Translations under genes and position numbers: made by a program
DNA from: Pseudocitrobacter corydidari
Lineage (GTDB): Bacteria; Pseudomonadota; Gammaproteobacteria; Enterobacterales; Enterobacteriaceae
Reading direction: 5' to 3'
DNA length: 64,000 nt
Assembly (NCBI RefSeq): GCF_021172065.1
Contig: NZ_CP087880.1
Span: forward strand, 2,022,583-2,086,582
Notes under the pieces: generated by a model
What the model was told of the DNA's origin: nothing
Database searches by the model: none
What the model saw: only the letters and a program-made list of their open reading frames with translations
Shown here: in pieces, positions 49,520-60,655 of the stretch
Numbering within the stretch: the stretch's first letter is position 1
How the letters are laid out: every line of letters starts with the position of its first letter

Positions 49520-50419
49520 ATGTTGTCGGGACTGCTGATCATTCTCGTACCCCTGATTCTGGGTTACCTGATCCCCCTCACCCATCGCCCCACGCTTCAG
49601 CTGATTAATCGACTGCTTAGCTGGATTGTTTACGTGATTCTCTTTTTGATGGGCGTGAGCCTGGCGTTTCTCGATAATCTGGCCAGCAATCTGTTGGCTA
49701 TTTTCTACTATTCCTCTATCAGTATTGTGGTTATTTTACTGTGTAATATTGCAGCACTTTTCTGGCTCGAAAAGTCTCTACCCTGGCGTCACCATCATCA
49801 GCAGGAAAAATTACCTTCACGCCTGGCGATGGCGCTGGAATCATTAAAACTGTGCTTTGTGGTGGTCGGTGGATTTGTCCTGGGTTTAACTGGTCTCTCA
49901 TTTTTACAACATGCGACTGCCGCCAGTGAATATACGCTAATTTTCCTTTTGTTCCTTGTGGGTATTCAACTGCGCAATAGCGGAATGACGCTAAAACAGA
50001 TTGTCCTCAATCGCCGTGGGATGATTATTTCCGTGGTGGTGATGGTGAGTTCTTTAATTGGCGGAGCGATTAATTCCCTGATCCTCGGTCTGCCGTTAAA
50101 AACCGGGCTGGCGATGGCGTCCGGATTTGGCTGGTACTCCCTTTCCGGCATTATGACCACCGATGCTTTTGGCCCGGTGATTGGCAGCGCCACTTTCTTT
50201 AACGATCTGGCGCGCGAACTCATTGCGATTATGCTCATTCCGGCGCTGGTGCAGCGTAGTCGTTCTACGGCACTCGGTTTGTGCGGTGCGACGTCAATGG
50301 ACTTCACGCTCCCCGTTCTCCAGCGCTCCGGCGGCGTGGAAATGGTGCCACCCGCCATCGTTCACGGCTTTGTGTTGAGCCTGCTGGTTCCCCTGCTGAT
50401 GGCCTTCTTCACCGCCTGA
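49520..50419 (+). CDS. lysO: Lysine exporter LysO (YbjE)
   Basis: Inner-membrane exporter of L-lysine (and the analogue thialysine) of the DUF340 family. The length of 299 residues matches E. coli YbjE. About eight hydrophobic segments are visible. The conserved stretch GFGWYSLSGIMTTDAFGPVIGSATFFNDLARELIA spans the middle of the C-terminal half and carries the acidic residues needed for transport. It stands alone, between the REP pair and hcp. ArgR and lysine are reported to regulate it in E. coli; I did not place a clear ARG box. Confidence 0.94.
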   Translation: MLSGLLIILVPLILGYLIPLTHRPTLQLINRLLSWIVYVILFLMGVSLAFLDNLASNLLAIFYYSSISIVVILLCNIAALFWLEKSLPWRHHHQQEKLPSRLAMALESLKLCFVVVGGFVLGLTGLSFLQHATAASEYTLIFLLFLVGIQLRNSGMTLKQIVLNRRGMIISVVVMVSSLIGGAINSLILGLPLKTGLAMASGFGWYSLSGIMTTDAFGPVIGSATFFNDLARELIAIMLIPALVQRSRSTALGLCGATSMDFTLPVLQRSGGVEMVPPAIVHGFVLSLLVPLLMAFFTA

Positions 50420-50455
50420 CTACCCCCATGGCGGTAGCCTTCGCTGCCGCCAAAA

Positions 50456-50469
50456 TTGCGCTAAATCAA
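50456..50469 (+). promoter_or_regulatory. FNR-type site upstream of hcp
   Basis: TTGCG-CTAA-ATCAA keeps one perfect half and three of five bases in the other. It lies about 100 bases upstream of hcp, as the E. coli FNR site does. Confidence 0.55.
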
Positions 50470-50527
50470 CCTCCCTTTAACTAGCCATAAAAACCGCTTT
50501 TCAAGCACATGGCACAGGCTTACCCTT

Positions 50528-50552
50528 AAACATGTATATTAAATATAACTTT
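50528..50552 (+). promoter_or_regulatory. NsrR-type dyad at the hcp promoter
   Basis: An AT-rich imperfect palindrome centred on TATATTAAATATA, with arms AACATG and AACTTT, resembles the NsrR operator of E. coli hcp, which senses nitric oxide. It overlaps the likely core promoter just before the AAAGG ribosome site. Confidence 0.6.
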
Positions 50553-50565
50553 AAAAGGTGTGACC

Positions 50566-52218
50566 ATGTTTTGTGTGCAATGTGAACAAACCATCCGTAC
50601 TCCGGCAGGAAACGGCTGCGCGTACTCGCAGGGTATGTGCGGTAAAACCGCCGAAACGTCCGATCTTCAGGACCTGTTGATTGCCGCTCTGCAAGGCCTC
50701 TCCGCCTGGGCGGTGAAAGCGCGTGAATACGGCATTATCGATCATGCGATTGATAACTTTGCGCCGCGCGCCTTCTTCTCCACGCTGACCAACGTTAACT
50801 TCGATTCCCCGCGCATCGTGGCGTATGCCCGCGAAGCGATTGCCCTTCGCGAAGCGCTGAAAGCGCAGGTGCTGAGTGCCAATCCGGCAGCGACCGTGAC
50901 CAACCCGATGGCTGACCTGCAACTGGCGAGCGACGACCTGGGCGCACTGCAACAGCAGGCTGCCGAATTTACACCGAACAAAGACAAAGCCGCGATTGGC
51001 GAGAATATCCTCGGCCTGCGTCTGCTGTGCCTGTACGGCCTGAAAGGTGCGGCAGCTTACATGGAGCACGCGCACGTTCTCGGTCAGTACGACAACGACA
51101 TCTACGCGCAGTACCACAAAATCATGGCATGGCTGGGTACCTGGCCTTCCGATATGAACGCTCTGCTGGAGTGCTCAATGGAAATCGGCCAGATGAACTT
51201 CAAAGTAATGAGCATTCTGGACGCCGGTGAAACCACCAAATATGGCCACCCGACGCCGACTCAGGTCAACGTCAAAGCAACCGAAGGGAAATGTATTCTG
51301 ATTTCCGGTCACGACCTGAAAGATCTCTACAATCTGCTGGAACAAACCGAAGGCACCGGCGTTAACGTCTATACCCACGGTGAAATGCTGCCGGCACACG
51401 GCTACCCGGAACTGCGTAAATTCAAACACCTGATCGGCAACTACGGCAGCGGCTGGCAGAATCAGCAGGTGGAATTCGCCCGCTTCCCTGGCCCGATCGT
51501 GATGACCTCTAACTGCATCATCGACCCAACCGTTGGCGCATACGATGACCGTATCTGGACCCGCAGCATCGTCGGTTGGCCGGGCGTGAGCCACCTCGAA
51601 GGCGACAACTTCGGCCCGGTTATCGCGCAGGCGCAGCAAATGGCGGGCTTCCCGTACAGCGAAATCCCACACCTGATCACCGTTGGTTTCGGTCGCCAGA
51701 CGCTGCTGGGCGCTGCAGATACCCTGATTGATCTGGTGAGCCGTGAAAAACTGCGTCACATCTTCCTGGTCGGCGGTTGCGATGGCGCGCGCGGCGAACG
51801 TAACTACTTCACCGATTTCGCCACCAGCGTGCCGGATGATTGCCTGATCCTGACCCTGGCGTGCGGGAAATATCGCTTCAACAAACTGGACTTCGGCGAT
51901 ATCGAAGGTCTGCCGCGTCTGGTGGATGCCGGTCAGTGTAACGATGCGTACTCCGCAATTATCCTGGCGGTAACGCTGGCGGAAAAACTGGGCTGTGGCG
52001 TCAATGACCTGCCGCTCTCTCTGGTGCTCTCCTGGTTCGAACAGAAAGCGATTGTGATTCTGCTGACTCTGCTGTCGCTCGGCGTGAAAAACATCGTTAC
52101 TGGCCCAACCGCACCGGGCTTCTTCACGCCGGACCTGCTGGCAATCCTCAACGAGAAGTTTGGTCTGCGTTCGGTGACCACCGTTGAAGAAGATATGAAG
52201 CAGCTGCTGAGCGCGTAA
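50566..52218 (+). CDS. hcp: Hybrid cluster protein (hydroxylamine reductase / NO reductase / protein S-nitrosylase)
   Basis: Iron-sulfur-oxygen enzyme that reduces hydroxylamine and NO, and initiates protein S-nitrosylation under anaerobic conditions in E. coli. The N-terminal [2Fe-2S] cysteines are C3, C6, C18 and C25, as in enteric Hcp and unlike the [4Fe-4S] form of clostridia. Hybrid-cluster ligands are in [21 protein letters not shown] and [10 protein letters not shown]. The start at the ATG at 50566 (MFCVQCEQT) gives 550 residues; a GTG six bases earlier is within the ribosome site. It forms an operon with hcr. Confidence 0.98.
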   Translation: MFCVQCEQTIRTPAGNGCAYSQGMCGKTAETSDLQDLLIAALQGLSAWAVKAREYGIIDHAIDNFAPRAFFSTLTNVNFDSPRIVAYAREAIALREALKAQVLSANPAATVTNPMADLQLASDDLGALQQQAAEFTPNKDKAAIGENILGLRLLCLYGLKGAAAYMEHAHVLGQYDNDIYAQYHKIMAWLGTWPSDMNALLECSMEIGQMNFKVMSILDAGETTKYGHPTPTQVNVKATEGKCILISGHDLKDLYNLLEQTEGTGVNVYTHGEMLPAHGYPELRKFKHLIGNYGSGWQNQQVEFARFPGPIVMTSNCIIDPTVGAYDDRIWTRSIVGWPGVSHLEGDNFGPVIAQAQQMAGFPYSEIPHLITVGFGRQTLLGAADTLIDLVSREKLRHIFLVGGCDGARGERNYFTDFATSVPDDCLILTLACGKYRFNKLDFGDIEGLPRLVDAGQCNDAYSAIILAVTLAEKLGCGVNDLPLSLVLSWFEQKAIVILLTLLSLGVKNIVTGPTAPGFFTPDLLAILNEKFGLRSVTTVEEDMKQLLSA

Positions 52219-52228
52219 GGAGTAAACG

Positions 52229-53197
52229 ATGACGATGCCAACCCCTCAATGTCCGTGGCGGATGCAGGTCCACCACATCCACCAGGAAACGCCGGATGTG
52301 TGGACGCTGTCGCTGCTGTGCCACGACTACTATCCGTACCGCCCTGGCCAGCATGCGCTGGTGAGCGTGGGTAACTCTGCCGACACCCTGCGCGCGTATA
52401 CCCTCTCGTCGACGCCGGGCGTGAGCGAATACATTACGCTGACCGTTCGTCGTATTGACGATGGCACAGGCTCCCAGTGGCTGACCCGCGATGTCAAACG
52501 CGGCGATTACATCTGGCTGTCTGATGCGATGGGCGAGTTTACCTGTGACAATGAGCCGAACGACCGTTTCCTGCTGCTGGCAGCCGGTTGCGGGGTGACG
52601 CCGATCATGTCGATGCGTCGCTGGTTGGCAAAATATCGCCCGCAGGCTGACGTGCAGGTTATCTTCAACATTCGCTCGCCGCAGGATGTGATTTTCGCTG
52701 ATGAATGGCGTAACTACCCGGTCACGCTGGTGGCGGAAAATAATGCCACCCACGGGTTTGTCTCTGGCCGTTTAAGCCGCGAACTGCTGCAAAGCGTGCC
52801 GGATATTGCCTCTCGCACCGTGATGACCTGCGGCCCCGCGCCGTACATGGAGATGGTGGAAAAAGAGGTGAAAGCGCTCGGCGTGACCCGCTTCTTTAAA
52901 GAGAAGTTCTTCACGCCAGTGGCTGACGCCGTTAACAGCGGGCTGAAATTCACCAAACTGCAACCGGCGCAGGAATTCTACGGCCCGGTAGGCACGACGC
53001 TTTTGGAAGCAATGGAAAGCAACAAGGTGCCGGTACAGGCGGCCTGTCGCGCAGGCGTATGCGGTTGCTGCAAAACCAAAGTGGTGTCTGGCGATTACAC
53101 CGTCACCAGCACCATGACGCTTAGCGAACAGGAAATCGCCGACGGCTACGTGCTGGCATGCTCTTGTCATCCGCAGGGTGATTTAGTGCTGGCGTAA
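52229..53197 (+). CDS. hcr: NADH oxidoreductase for Hcp
   Basis: Reductase that passes electrons from NADH to Hcp. An FAD-binding domain (about residues 10-105, with RAYTLSSTPG) and an NAD-binding domain (LLAAGCGVTPIMSM, then MTCGPAPYM) are followed by a C-terminal plant-type [2Fe-2S] ferredoxin domain with C-x4-C-x2-C spacing in CRAGVCGCC and a later cysteine in ACSCHPQG. The length of 322 residues is normal. It begins ten bases after hcp, with AAGGAG before the ATG. Confidence 0.97.
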   Translation: MTMPTPQCPWRMQVHHIHQETPDVWTLSLLCHDYYPYRPGQHALVSVGNSADTLRAYTLSSTPGVSEYITLTVRRIDDGTGSQWLTRDVKRGDYIWLSDAMGEFTCDNEPNDRFLLLAAGCGVTPIMSMRRWLAKYRPQADVQVIFNIRSPQDVIFADEWRNYPVTLVAENNATHGFVSGRLSRELLQSVPDIASRTVMTCGPAPYMEMVEKEVKALGVTRFFKEKFFTPVADAVNSGLKFTKLQPAQEFYGPVGTTLLEAMESNKVPVQAACRAGVCGCCKTKVVSGDYTVTSTMTLSEQEIADGYVLACSCHPQGDLVLA

Positions 53198-53222
53198 GTC
53201 TGGCTTGCAGACCAATAAACAG

Positions 53223-53254
53223 AAACGGCCATCGGAAACGGTGGCCGTTTTTTT
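53223..53254 (+). terminator. Terminator after hcr
   Basis: AAACGGCCA and TGGCCGTTT flank a ten-base loop, followed by a T-run. Confidence 0.85.
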
Positions 53255-53315
53255 GTGCTCGACATAAAACCATACAAATCAAAGGGAAAATAAAAAGCAC
53301 AACCGCCATCTTTGA

Positions 53316-53323
53316 CTAAACTT
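53316..53323 (+). promoter_or_regulatory. Sigma-S-type -10 upstream of poxB
   Basis: CTAAACTT resembles the sigma-S -10 consensus CTAYACTT and lies 35 bases before the poxB ATG. E. coli poxB is strongly sigma-S dependent. Confidence 0.55.
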
Positions 53324-53357
53324 GTTAGCGATATCACATTTCAGGAGATGGAAAACC

Positions 53358-55076
53358 ATGAAGCAAACCGTTGCCGCTTACATTGCCAAAACCCTTGAAC
53401 AGGCTGGCGTTAAACGCATCTGGGGCGTCACCGGAGACTCGTTAAACGGTCTGAGTGACAGCCTCAACAGAATGGGCACTATCGACTGGATGCCCACCCG
53501 CCACGAAGAAGTCGCCGCCTTTGCCGCAGGCGCAGAAGCGCAACTTACGGGCGAACTCGCCGTCTGCGCCGGGTCATGCGGGCCAGGTAACCTGCATTTA
53601 ATCAACGGCTTGTTTGATTGCCACCGCAACCACGTGCCGGTGCTGGCGATTGCCGCACATATTCCGTCGAGCGAAATCGGCAGCGGCTATTTCCAGGAAA
53701 CACATCCGCAAGAACTTTTCCGCGAATGCAGCCACTACTGCGAACTGGTTTCGTCACCCGAACAAATTCCTCAAGTGCTGGCCATTGCTATGCGCAAAGC
53801 GGTGCTTAATCGCGGCGTATCGGTGGTTGTGCTTCCGGGCGACGTGGCGCTGAAAGCCGCGCCAGAAAGCGCCAGCAGCCACTGGTATCACGCCCCGCTT
53901 CCGGTGGTGACACCCGCTGAAGAAGAACTCGATAAACTGGCGCAACTGCTGCGCTACTCCAGCAATATCGCCTTCCTGTGCGGCAGCGGCTGTGCCGGGG
54001 CGCATAAAGAGCTGGTCGAATTCGCGGCCAGGCTGAAAGCGCCGATTGTTCACGCCCTGCGCGGTAAAGAGCACGTCGAGTACGACAACCCTTACGATGT
54101 GGGCATGACCGGGCTGATTGGCTTCTCATCGGGCTTCCACGCTATGATGAACGCCGACACGCTGATCCTGCTCGGCACACAGTTCCCGTATCGCCCGTTC
54201 TACCCAACAGATGCCAAAATCATCCAGATTGATATTAACCCCGCCAGCATTGGCGCGCACAGTAAGGTTGATATGGCGCTGGTTGGCGATATTAAATCGA
54301 CACTCCGCGCCCTGCTGCCGAAGCTGGAAGAGAAAACCGATCGCCGCTTCCTCGATAAAGCGCTGGAGCACTATCGCGATGCGCGCAAAGGCCTTGATGA
54401 CCTCGCCAACCCCAGCGATAAAGCCATTCACCCGCAATATCTGGCGCAGCAAATCAGCCATTTCGCTGCCGATGATGCCATCTTCACCTGCGATGTCGGC
54501 ACACCAACCGTCTGGGCCGCGCGTTATCTGAAAATGAACGGCAAGCGCCGCCTGATCGGTTCGTTTAACCACGGTTCGATGGCAAACGCTATGCCGCAGG
54601 CGCTGGGCGCACAGGCAACTCACCCAGGCCGCCAGGTGGTGGCGATGTGCGGCGACGGTGGCTTCAGCATGCTGATGGGCGATTTTCTCTCCGTTGTGCA
54701 GATGAAACTGCCGGTGAAGATTTTCGTCTTTAACAACAGCGTACTCGGCTTTGTGGCGATGGAAATGAAAGCGGGCGGTTACCTCACCGACGGCACCGAG
54801 CTGCACGACACTAACTTCGCCCGTATCGCCGAAGCCTGCGGTATTCCGGGTATCCGCGTGGAAAAATCGGCTGACGTCGATGAAGCCATTCAGAAAGCGT
54901 TCAGTATCGACGGCCCGGTGCTGGTCGATGTGGTGGTCGCCAAAGAAGAGCTGGCGATGCCGCCGCAGATTAAACTGGAGCAGGCCAAAGGCTTCAGCCT
55001 CTATATGCTGCGCGCCATTATTAACGGGCGAGGCGATGAAGTGATGGAACTGGCGAAAACCAACTGGCTCAGGTAA
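53358..55076 (+). CDS. poxB: Pyruvate dehydrogenase (quinone), pyruvate oxidase
   Basis: Peripheral membrane flavoenzyme that oxidises pyruvate to acetate and CO2 and passes electrons to ubiquinone in stationary phase. The thiamine diphosphate motif runs from [11 protein letters not shown] to FNNS (about residues 432-462). The N-terminal glutamate for cofactor activation is in TRHEEVAAF. The C-terminal amphipathic tail ([24 protein letters not shown] region) needed for lipid activation is intact. The ATG at 53358 has AGGAG upstream and gives 572 residues, the E. coli length; the frame is open 36 bases earlier. Confidence 0.98.
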   Translation: MKQTVAAYIAKTLEQAGVKRIWGVTGDSLNGLSDSLNRMGTIDWMPTRHEEVAAFAAGAEAQLTGELAVCAGSCGPGNLHLINGLFDCHRNHVPVLAIAAHIPSSEIGSGYFQETHPQELFRECSHYCELVSSPEQIPQVLAIAMRKAVLNRGVSVVVLPGDVALKAAPESASSHWYHAPLPVVTPAEEELDKLAQLLRYSSNIAFLCGSGCAGAHKELVEFAARLKAPIVHALRGKEHVEYDNPYDVGMTGLIGFSSGFHAMMNADTLILLGTQFPYRPFYPTDAKIIQIDINPASIGAHSKVDMALVGDIKSTLRALLPKLEEKTDRRFLDKALEHYRDARKGLDDLANPSDKAIHPQYLAQQISHFAADDAIFTCDVGTPTVWAARYLKMNGKRRLIGSFNHGSMANAMPQALGAQATHPGRQVVAMCGDGGFSMLMGDFLSVVQMKLPVKIFVFNNSVLGFVAMEMKAGGYLTDGTELHDTNFARIAEACGIPGIRVEKSADVDEAIQKAFSIDGPVLVDVVVAKEELAMPPQIKLEQAKGFSLYMLRAIINGRGDEVMELAKTNWLR

Positions 55077-55112
55077 AACTATCGACATTCTCCTCAGTTA
55101 CAAGGAAATGTC

Positions 55113-56114
55113 ATGATCGATTTACGCAGTGATACCGTTACCCGGCCGAGCCGTGCCATGCTCGAAGAGATGATGGTCGCCCCGGTCGGGGATGACGTTT
55201 ATGGCGACGACCCTACCGTCAATGAACTCCAGCGCTACGCTGCCGGTCTTGCCGGAAAGGACGCCGCCCTCTTTTTACCCACCGGCACCCAGGCGAACCT
55301 GGTGGCGCTGCTCAGCCACTGCGAGCGCGGCGAGGAGTACATCGTCGGTCAGGGCGCGCATAACTATCTGTATGAAGCAGGTGGTGCTGCGGTGCTGGGT
55401 AGTATTCAGCCGCAGCCGATTGACGCCGCTGCAGATGGCACACTGCCGCTCGATAAAGTCGCGGCGAAAATTAAAGCCGATGATATTCACTTTGCACGCA
55501 CCAAACTGCTGAGCATTGAAAACACCCATAACGGCAAAGTGCTGCCGCGCGACTATCTGCGCCAGGCGTGGGAATTCACCCGCGAGCGCAAGCTGGGGCT
55601 ACACGTCGACGGCGCGCGCATTTTCAACGCCGTGGTGGAATACGGCTGTGAACTGAAAGAGATCGCACAGTATTGCGATTCGTTCACTATTTGTCTCTCG
55701 AAAGGTCTCGGCACGCCCGTCGGTTCATTGCTGGTCGGCAGTCATGACTACATCAAGCGTGCGACGCGCTGGCGTAAAATGACCGGCGGCGGAATGCGTC
55801 AGGCCGGGATTCTGGCCGCCGCCGGGCTTTATGCGTTGAAAAATAACGTCGCACGTTTGCAGGACGATCACGACAATGCTGCCTGGCTGGCAGAGCAACT
55901 GCGAGAAATCGGCGCGGACGTGATGCGCCATGACACCAACATGCTGTTTGTCCGCGTGGGCGACGCGCAGGCTGCGGCGCTGGGCGCGTATATGCGTGAA
56001 CGTGATGTGCTGATTAACGCCTCGCCGGTAGTGCGTCTGGTGACGCATCTCGACGTCAGCCGTGAGCAACTCAGTGACGTGGTCAGCCACTGGAAAGCGT
56101 TTTTAGCCCAATAA
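55113..56114 (+). CDS. ltaE: Low-specificity L-threonine aldolase
   Basis: PLP enzyme cleaving L-allo-threonine (and more slowly L-threonine) to glycine and acetaldehyde. The length is 333 residues. The PLP lysine is in [14 protein letters not shown] (about residue 197). The aspartate and histidine around [11 protein letters not shown] (about residues 165-175) and the N-terminal [12 protein letters not shown] are conserved. It follows poxB by 36 bases and precedes ybjT by ten, so it is likely part of one transcript. Confidence 0.97.
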   Translation: MIDLRSDTVTRPSRAMLEEMMVAPVGDDVYGDDPTVNELQRYAAGLAGKDAALFLPTGTQANLVALLSHCERGEEYIVGQGAHNYLYEAGGAAVLGSIQPQPIDAAADGTLPLDKVAAKIKADDIHFARTKLLSIENTHNGKVLPRDYLRQAWEFTRERKLGLHVDGARIFNAVVEYGCELKEIAQYCDSFTICLSKGLGTPVGSLLVGSHDYIKRATRWRKMTGGGMRQAGILAAAGLYALKNNVARLQDDHDNAAWLAEQLREIGADVMRHDTNMLFVRVGDAQAAALGAYMRERDVLINASPVVRLVTHLDVSREQLSDVVSHWKAFLAQ

Positions 56115-56124
56115 GGAGAGTGAC

Positions 56125-57567
56125 GTGCCGCAAACCGTTTTAGTCCTCGGTGCAAGTGGGTATATCGGCCAGCATCTGGTGGCGGAACTGAGCGCGCGCG
56201 GCTATACCGTGCGGGCGGCGGCACGGCATATCGAACGTCTGGAAAAGCAGCAGCTTCCCGGCGTGAGCTGTCATTCGCTCGATCTGGAATGGCCCGTTAC
56301 CCTTCCCGCCCTGCTTGAGGGCGTGGAGACGCTCTATTACCTGGTGCACGGCATGGGCGAAAGCCGTGATTTTCTCGCCCATGAGCGTCAGGTAGCGCTG
56401 AACGTGCGCGATGCGCTTCGTCAGGTTCCGGTTAAGCAGATTATCTTTTTAAGCTCATTACAGGCCCCCGCACACGAACAATCGGAGCATCTGCGCGCTC
56501 GTCAGGCGACCGGAGATATTCTGCGTGAAGCGGGCATTCCGCTGACCGAACTGCGCGCCGGGATCATCGTCGGCGCGGGCTCTGCCGCTTTCGAAGTGAT
56601 GCGCGATATGGTTTACAACCTGCCCGTGCTGACGCCGCCGCGCTGGGTGCGCTCGCGCACGACGCCGATTGCGCTGGAAAACCTGCTGGTCTATCTGGCG
56701 GGGTTGCTGGAGCATCCGGCCTCCGAGCATCGCGTCTTAGAAGCGGCGGGCCCGGAAGAGCTGACCTATCAGCAGCAGTTTGAGCACTTTATGGCGGTGA
56801 GCGGCCGACATCGCCCATTAATCCCTATCCCTTTCCCGACAAGCTGGATCTCAGTGTGGTTCTTAAATGTGATCACCTCTGTGCCGCCAACGATTGCAAA
56901 AGCGCTGATCCAGGGCTTAAAGCACGATCTTCTGGCTGACGATCGCGATCTTCGCGCGTTGATCCCGCAAAAATTGATTACGTTTGATGAAGCCGTGCGC
57001 CAGACGCTGGAAGAGGAAAAGAAGCTGGTGAACTCTAGTGACTGGGGCTACGACGAACATGCGTTTGCCCGCTGGCGGCCCGAATACGGCTATTTCGCCA
57101 AACAGGCGGGTTATACGGTAAAAACCCCGGCAAGCCTGGCGGCACTGTGGCAGGTGGTGAATCGACTGGGCGGTCGCGAAGGCTATTTCTTTGGCAATAT
57201 TCTGTGGAAGACCCGTGCAGCGATGGATTTACTGGTGGGTCATAAACTGGCGAAAGGCCGCCCGGCGCACGCGCGGCTGAAAACGGGTGATAATGTCGAT
57301 AGCTGGAAAGTGATTATCGTCGAGCCGGAGAAACAACTCTCACTGCTGTTTGGTATGAAAGCGCCGGGTTTGGGGCGACTCAGTTTTACGCTGGTGGATA
57401 AAGGCGACCATCGTGAACTTGACGTTCGCGCCTGGTGGCATCCACACGGTATGCCAGGATTACTCTACTGGCTGTTAATGATCCCCGCGCATCTGTTCAT
57501 TTTTCGCGGTATGGCGCGGCGAATTGCCAGGCTTGCAGAAGAAATCACGGGCAAAAAAGAGGCATAA
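56125..57567 (+). CDS. ybjT: NAD(P)-binding protein YbjT with DUF2867
   Basis: Uncharacterised inner-membrane-associated protein. An atypical short-chain dehydrogenase domain begins with [12 protein letters not shown] (residues 6-17) and extends to about residue 270. The C-terminal part is a DUF2867 domain ending in a hydrophobic helix ([16 protein letters not shown]) that could bind the membrane. The start is a GTG at 56125 with AAGGAG at seven bases. The length is 480 residues against 476 in E. coli. Substrate and role are unknown. Confidence 0.92.
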   Translation: MPQTVLVLGASGYIGQHLVAELSARGYTVRAAARHIERLEKQQLPGVSCHSLDLEWPVTLPALLEGVETLYYLVHGMGESRDFLAHERQVALNVRDALRQVPVKQIIFLSSLQAPAHEQSEHLRARQATGDILREAGIPLTELRAGIIVGAGSAAFEVMRDMVYNLPVLTPPRWVRSRTTPIALENLLVYLAGLLEHPASEHRVLEAAGPEELTYQQQFEHFMAVSGRHRPLIPIPFPTSWISVWFLNVITSVPPTIAKALIQGLKHDLLADDRDLRALIPQKLITFDEAVRQTLEEEKKLVNSSDWGYDEHAFARWRPEYGYFAKQAGYTVKTPASLAALWQVVNRLGGREGYFFGNILWKTRAAMDLLVGHKLAKGRPAHARLKTGDNVDSWKVIIVEPEKQLSLLFGMKAPGLGRLSFTLVDKGDHRELDVRAWWHPHGMPGLLYWLLMIPAHLFIFRGMARRIARLAEEITGKKEA

Positions 57568-57652
57568 GCTCATTTCTTCTTAGTTTCCCATTGCATGAGA
57601 GTGAAATTCACGGAAAAATGCGCACGAAATTCTTTTTATACAGTGGATTGAT

Positions 57653-58672
57653 ATGAAGGTACTGGTTACCGGCGCGACCAGCGGGCTCGGCAGAAATGCC
57701 GTCGAGTATTTGCGCAACAAGGGCATCAGCGTCAGAGCGAGCGGTCGCAATGAGGCGATGGGCAAACTGCTGGAGAAAATGGGTGCGGAGTTCGTCCACG
57801 CCGATTTAACGGAACTGGTCTCTTCTCAGGCAAAGGTGATGCTCGCCGGTGTCGACACGCTGTGGCACTGCTCCAGTTTTACGTCTCCGTGGGGAACCCA
57901 GGAAGCGTTTGACCTCGCTAACGTGCGCGCCACGCGCCGTCTGGGCGAATGGGCCGTGGCCTGGGGCGTGCGCAACTTTATTCATATCTCTTCCCCATCG
58001 CTCTATTTCGATTATCACCACCATCGCGATATCAAAGAAGATTTTCGTCCGCACCGCTTTGCCTGCGAATTTGCCCGCAGCAAGGCGGCAGGTGAAGAAG
58101 TCGTGCAACTGCTGGCGCAGGCTAACCCGAACACGCGCTTTACCATTCTGCGTCCGCAAAGCATTTTTGGGCCGCACGATAAAGTGTTTATCCCGCGTCT
58201 GGCGCAAATGATGCACCACTATGGCAGCGTGCTGCTGCCGCGCGGCGGCCATGCGATGGTCGATATGACCTATTACGAAAACGTGGTGCATGCCATGTGG
58301 CTGGCAAGCCAGCCGCAGTGCGACGGCCTGCCTTCTGGCCGCGCGTATAACATCACCAACGATGAACCGCGCACCCTGCGCAGCATCGTTGAGCGTTTAA
58401 TTGACGAGCTGGATATCAAGTGCCGGATCCGTTCCGTGCCCTACCCGATGCTGGATATGGTGGCGCGCAGCATGGAACGCTTTGGCAATAAATCTGCCAA
58501 AGAGCCTGCTCTCACCCATTATGGCGTTTCGAAGCTGAACTTTGATTTCACGCTGGATATCACCCGCGCGAAAGAAGAGCTGGGTTACGCGCCGATTGTG
58601 ACGCTGAACGAAGGTATCGTGCGCACCGCCGAGTGGCTGGAAGATCACGGGAAGCTGCACCGCCAGAAGTGA
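57653..58672 (+). CDS. ybjS: NAD-dependent epimerase/dehydratase family protein YbjS
   Basis: Extended short-chain dehydrogenase, similar to nucleotide-sugar epimerases and 3-beta-hydroxysteroid dehydrogenases; the true substrate is unknown. The N-terminal nucleotide loop is [11 protein letters not shown]. The [13 protein letters not shown] stretch carries the conserved Ser/Tyr region, and [17 protein letters not shown] sequence ([13 protein letters not shown] here) binds the cofactor side. The length is 339 residues. It is 85 bases downstream of ybjT on the same strand and ends at a REP pair. Confidence 0.92.
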   Translation: MKVLVTGATSGLGRNAVEYLRNKGISVRASGRNEAMGKLLEKMGAEFVHADLTELVSSQAKVMLAGVDTLWHCSSFTSPWGTQEAFDLANVRATRRLGEWAVAWGVRNFIHISSPSLYFDYHHHRDIKEDFRPHRFACEFARSKAAGEEVVQLLAQANPNTRFTILRPQSIFGPHDKVFIPRLAQMMHHYGSVLLPRGGHAMVDMTYYENVVHAMWLASQPQCDGLPSGRAYNITNDEPRTLRSIVERLIDELDIKCRIRSVPYPMLDMVARSMERFGNKSAKEPALTHYGVSKLNFDFTLDITRAKEELGYAPIVTLNEGIVRTAEWLEDHGKLHRQK

Positions 58673-58675
58673 AAA

Positions 58676-58743
58676 TGCCCGATGGCGCATCGGGCCTGCA
58701 ACGTGCAGTAAATGTAGGCCGGGCAAGCGCAGCCCCCCCGGCA
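58676..58743. repeat. REP/BIME palindromic repeat pair
   Basis: Two inverted REP-like units: GCCCGATGGCGCATCGGGC from about 58677, and GTAGGCCGGGCAAGCGCAGC from 58714. They lie between the convergent ybjS and amiD. Confidence 0.83.
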
Positions 58744-58749
58744 AAACCA

Positions 58750-59580
58750 TCACCCCTGCCCATATTTCTCCAGCAACGCTTCCGCTATCGCCTGAGTTTG
58801 CGCATCTGCTACGCCGTTCCACAACGCCGGACGGAAGTGCATCTGGAACGCCATAATTACCCTTTTCTGCTGCGCTGGCGTCATATCCGGCGTCACTTCG
58901 TAACCGTAGCGCGACAACAGATCGAGCAACCCGGCGGTATCAACGGGCTGATACGGCGAGCGTCCGTTCAGGTAAAACGCGACCCGTTGCGAATCCGGCC
59001 AGGCACCAATACCCTGCGCGGCAAGCTGCTGCCACGGGAAAAGTGGGCCGGGGTCATCTTTGCGCTGCGGGGCGATATCCGCGTGCGCCACCACGTTCTG
59101 CGGCTGGATGTCGTATCGGGCGATAATATCTTTCGCCAGCGGGATCAGCGCCTCAATTTGCGAGGGTGAGAACGGCGCAAAATGCTTCACGTCCGCCGTT
59201 TTCTGCCAGCCGCGATTCTCAAGCTCAATACCCACGGAAGTATCGTTAATTCGCGTTGCGCCGCGCCAGAAGCTGATACCGGCGTGCCAGGCGAGTTTAT
59301 CTTCCGGCACTAGCTGCCAGATGCGCGGTTTCCCGTTGTGCACGGGCGGCACGTCAGGAATGAGATAATGCGAACTGACGTGTTTATCGGTGAGCGTCGC
59401 CAGAGAGACGTCAAAGTCATCCGCCGTGTAGTGAATCACCAGCACTTTCACACGCGGATACGCGGCCTGCGCCGGGTGACGGGTATCAAGCTGATACCCG
59501 GTTTTGTCTATCACGCCCTTTTCGCCCGCGCAGCCCACCAGCAGCCCCGCGAGTAAAGCCAGCGTCAGGAAGCGTTTCAT
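58750..59580 (-). CDS. amiD: N-acetylmuramoyl-L-alanine amidase AmiD (lipoprotein)
   Basis: Zinc amidase on the inner face of the outer membrane that cleaves muramyl-peptides, including anhydro-muropeptides, during murein recycling. The lipobox LLVGC is at residues 13-17. The zinc ligands are in VLVIHYTAD and [17 protein letters not shown], with the catalytic glutamate in [10 protein letters not shown]. The C-terminal part (about residues 195-270) is a PG-binding-like helical domain. The length is 276 residues, as in E. coli YbjR/AmiD. Its start overlaps the ybjQ stop by four bases. Confidence 0.96.
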   Translation of the reverse strand: MKRFLTLALLAGLLVGCAGEKGVIDKTGYQLDTRHPAQAAYPRVKVLVIHYTADDFDVSLATLTDKHVSSHYLIPDVPPVHNGKPRIWQLVPEDKLAWHAGISFWRGATRINDTSVGIELENRGWQKTADVKHFAPFSPSQIEALIPLAKDIIARYDIQPQNVVAHADIAPQRKDDPGPLFPWQQLAAQGIGAWPDSQRVAFYLNGRSPYQPVDTAGLLDLLSRYGYEVTPDMTPAQQKRVIMAFQMHFRPALWNGVADAQTQAIAEALLEKYGQG

Positions 59581-59900
59581 CGGCGCGTTTTCACCGCTGT
59601 ACCGCTGACGCTCACCATCAGCATGCTGCTGTCTTTGCCGACGGTTTCATAATCGATGTCGATGCCGACAATGGCGTCTGCGCCCAGCGCTTTTGCCTGC
59701 TCGCCCAGCTCCTGAAACGCGATTTCACGCGCTTTACGCAGCTCTTTTTCATAGGCACCGGAACGACCGCCCACAATGTCGCGAATGCCGGCGAAGAAAT
59801 CGCGGAAGATATTGGCACCGAGAATCGCCTCACCGGTGACCACGCCGCAATATTCCACAATGGTCTGGCCTTCCAGCGTCGGGGTGGTTGAGAATTGCAT
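59577..59900 (-). CDS. ybjQ: UPF0145 (DUF74) protein YbjQ
   Basis: Small cytoplasmic protein of the UPF0145 family. Homologues form ring-like pentamers; function unknown. The conserved core is [22 protein letters not shown], followed by [18 protein letters not shown] chose the ATG at 59900 ([11 protein letters not shown]) with AGAAGGAG upstream, giving 107 residues, the family length; an in-frame start 27 bases earlier is less likely. Translation is probably coupled to amiD. Confidence 0.93.
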   Translation of the reverse strand: MQFSTTPTLEGQTIVEYCGVVTGEAILGANIFRDFFAGIRDIVGGRSGAYEKELRKAREIAFQELGEQAKALGADAIVGIDIDYETVGKDSSMLMVSVSGTAVKTRR

Positions 59901-60081
59901 CGTTGTACTCCTTCTTTTAACGTTCAATGCCTTAGCGCAAACTGTCCTCTCCCATTATCGGACCGATGCGCTATGCTTGGAAAGGGATTCCATCATAATC
60001 GTATACACAAATCCTTCAGACTGCATCGGACAAACGACACGTTTGAAGGAGGATGTGTTGAGCTGCTTAAAAGGAAAAATT

Positions 60082-60597
60082 ATGCGCTACTCCACTCTTG
60101 CACTCCTTCTCCCTGGCGTCATGCTGCTGAGCGCCTGTACCACCGTGACGCCAGCCTTTAAAGATATTGGTACACGAAGCGGGCCCTGCGTGGAAGGCGG
60201 GCCGGACGCCGTGGCACAAAAGTTTTACGATTATCGCATTCAGCACCGTAATAATGACCTCGCGGCGCTGCGCCCTTACCTGAGCGACGATCTGGCGAAA
60301 GTGCTAAATGACAGCCGCAGTGATGCCAGCCATAGCGCCCTGCTGCAGTCCGATCCGTTCTCCAGCCGCACCACGCCGGCAGACAGCGCCACCGTCGCCA
60401 GTGCATCGACCATCCCTAATACCGATGCGCGCAATATTCCTCTGCGCGTCAGCCTCAAACAGGGCACGCAAAGCTGGCAGGACGAAGTGCTGATGATCCG
60501 CGAAGGCCAGTGCTGGGCCATTGATGATGTGCGTTACCTTGGCGGCAGCGTACATGCGCCAGCCGGTACGCTGCGCCAGTCGTTGGAAAAACGCTAA
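60082..60597 (+). CDS. ybjP: Lipoprotein YbjP (DUF3828-like)
   Basis: Small outer-membrane lipoprotein. The signal sequence ends in a lipobox LLSAC (cysteine at about residue 19). A short alpha/beta domain resembling DUF3828 follows, with YDYRIQHRNNDLAALRPYLSDDL and DEVLMIREGQCWAIDDVRYLGG. AAAGGA precedes the ATG. The length of 171 residues equals E. coli YbjP. It is divergent from ybjQ and upstream of artP. The role is not firmly established. Confidence 0.9.
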   Translation: MRYSTLALLLPGVMLLSACTTVTPAFKDIGTRSGPCVEGGPDAVAQKFYDYRIQHRNNDLAALRPYLSDDLAKVLNDSRSDASHSALLQSDPFSSRTTPADSATVASASTIPNTDARNIPLRVSLKQGTQSWQDEVLMIREGQCWAIDDVRYLGGSVHAPAGTLRQSLEKR

Positions 60598-60631
60598 CCC
60601 TCCCGTGCATCAACCGTCACATGGGTAAATT

Positions 60632-60655
60632 GTCTGGCATTCCGTGAGGAATGCC
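60632..60655 (+). terminator. Hairpin after ybjP
   Basis: GGCATTCC and GGAATGCC pair around GTGA, with outer TGTC/GACA bases. The following T-run is weak. Confidence 0.55.
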
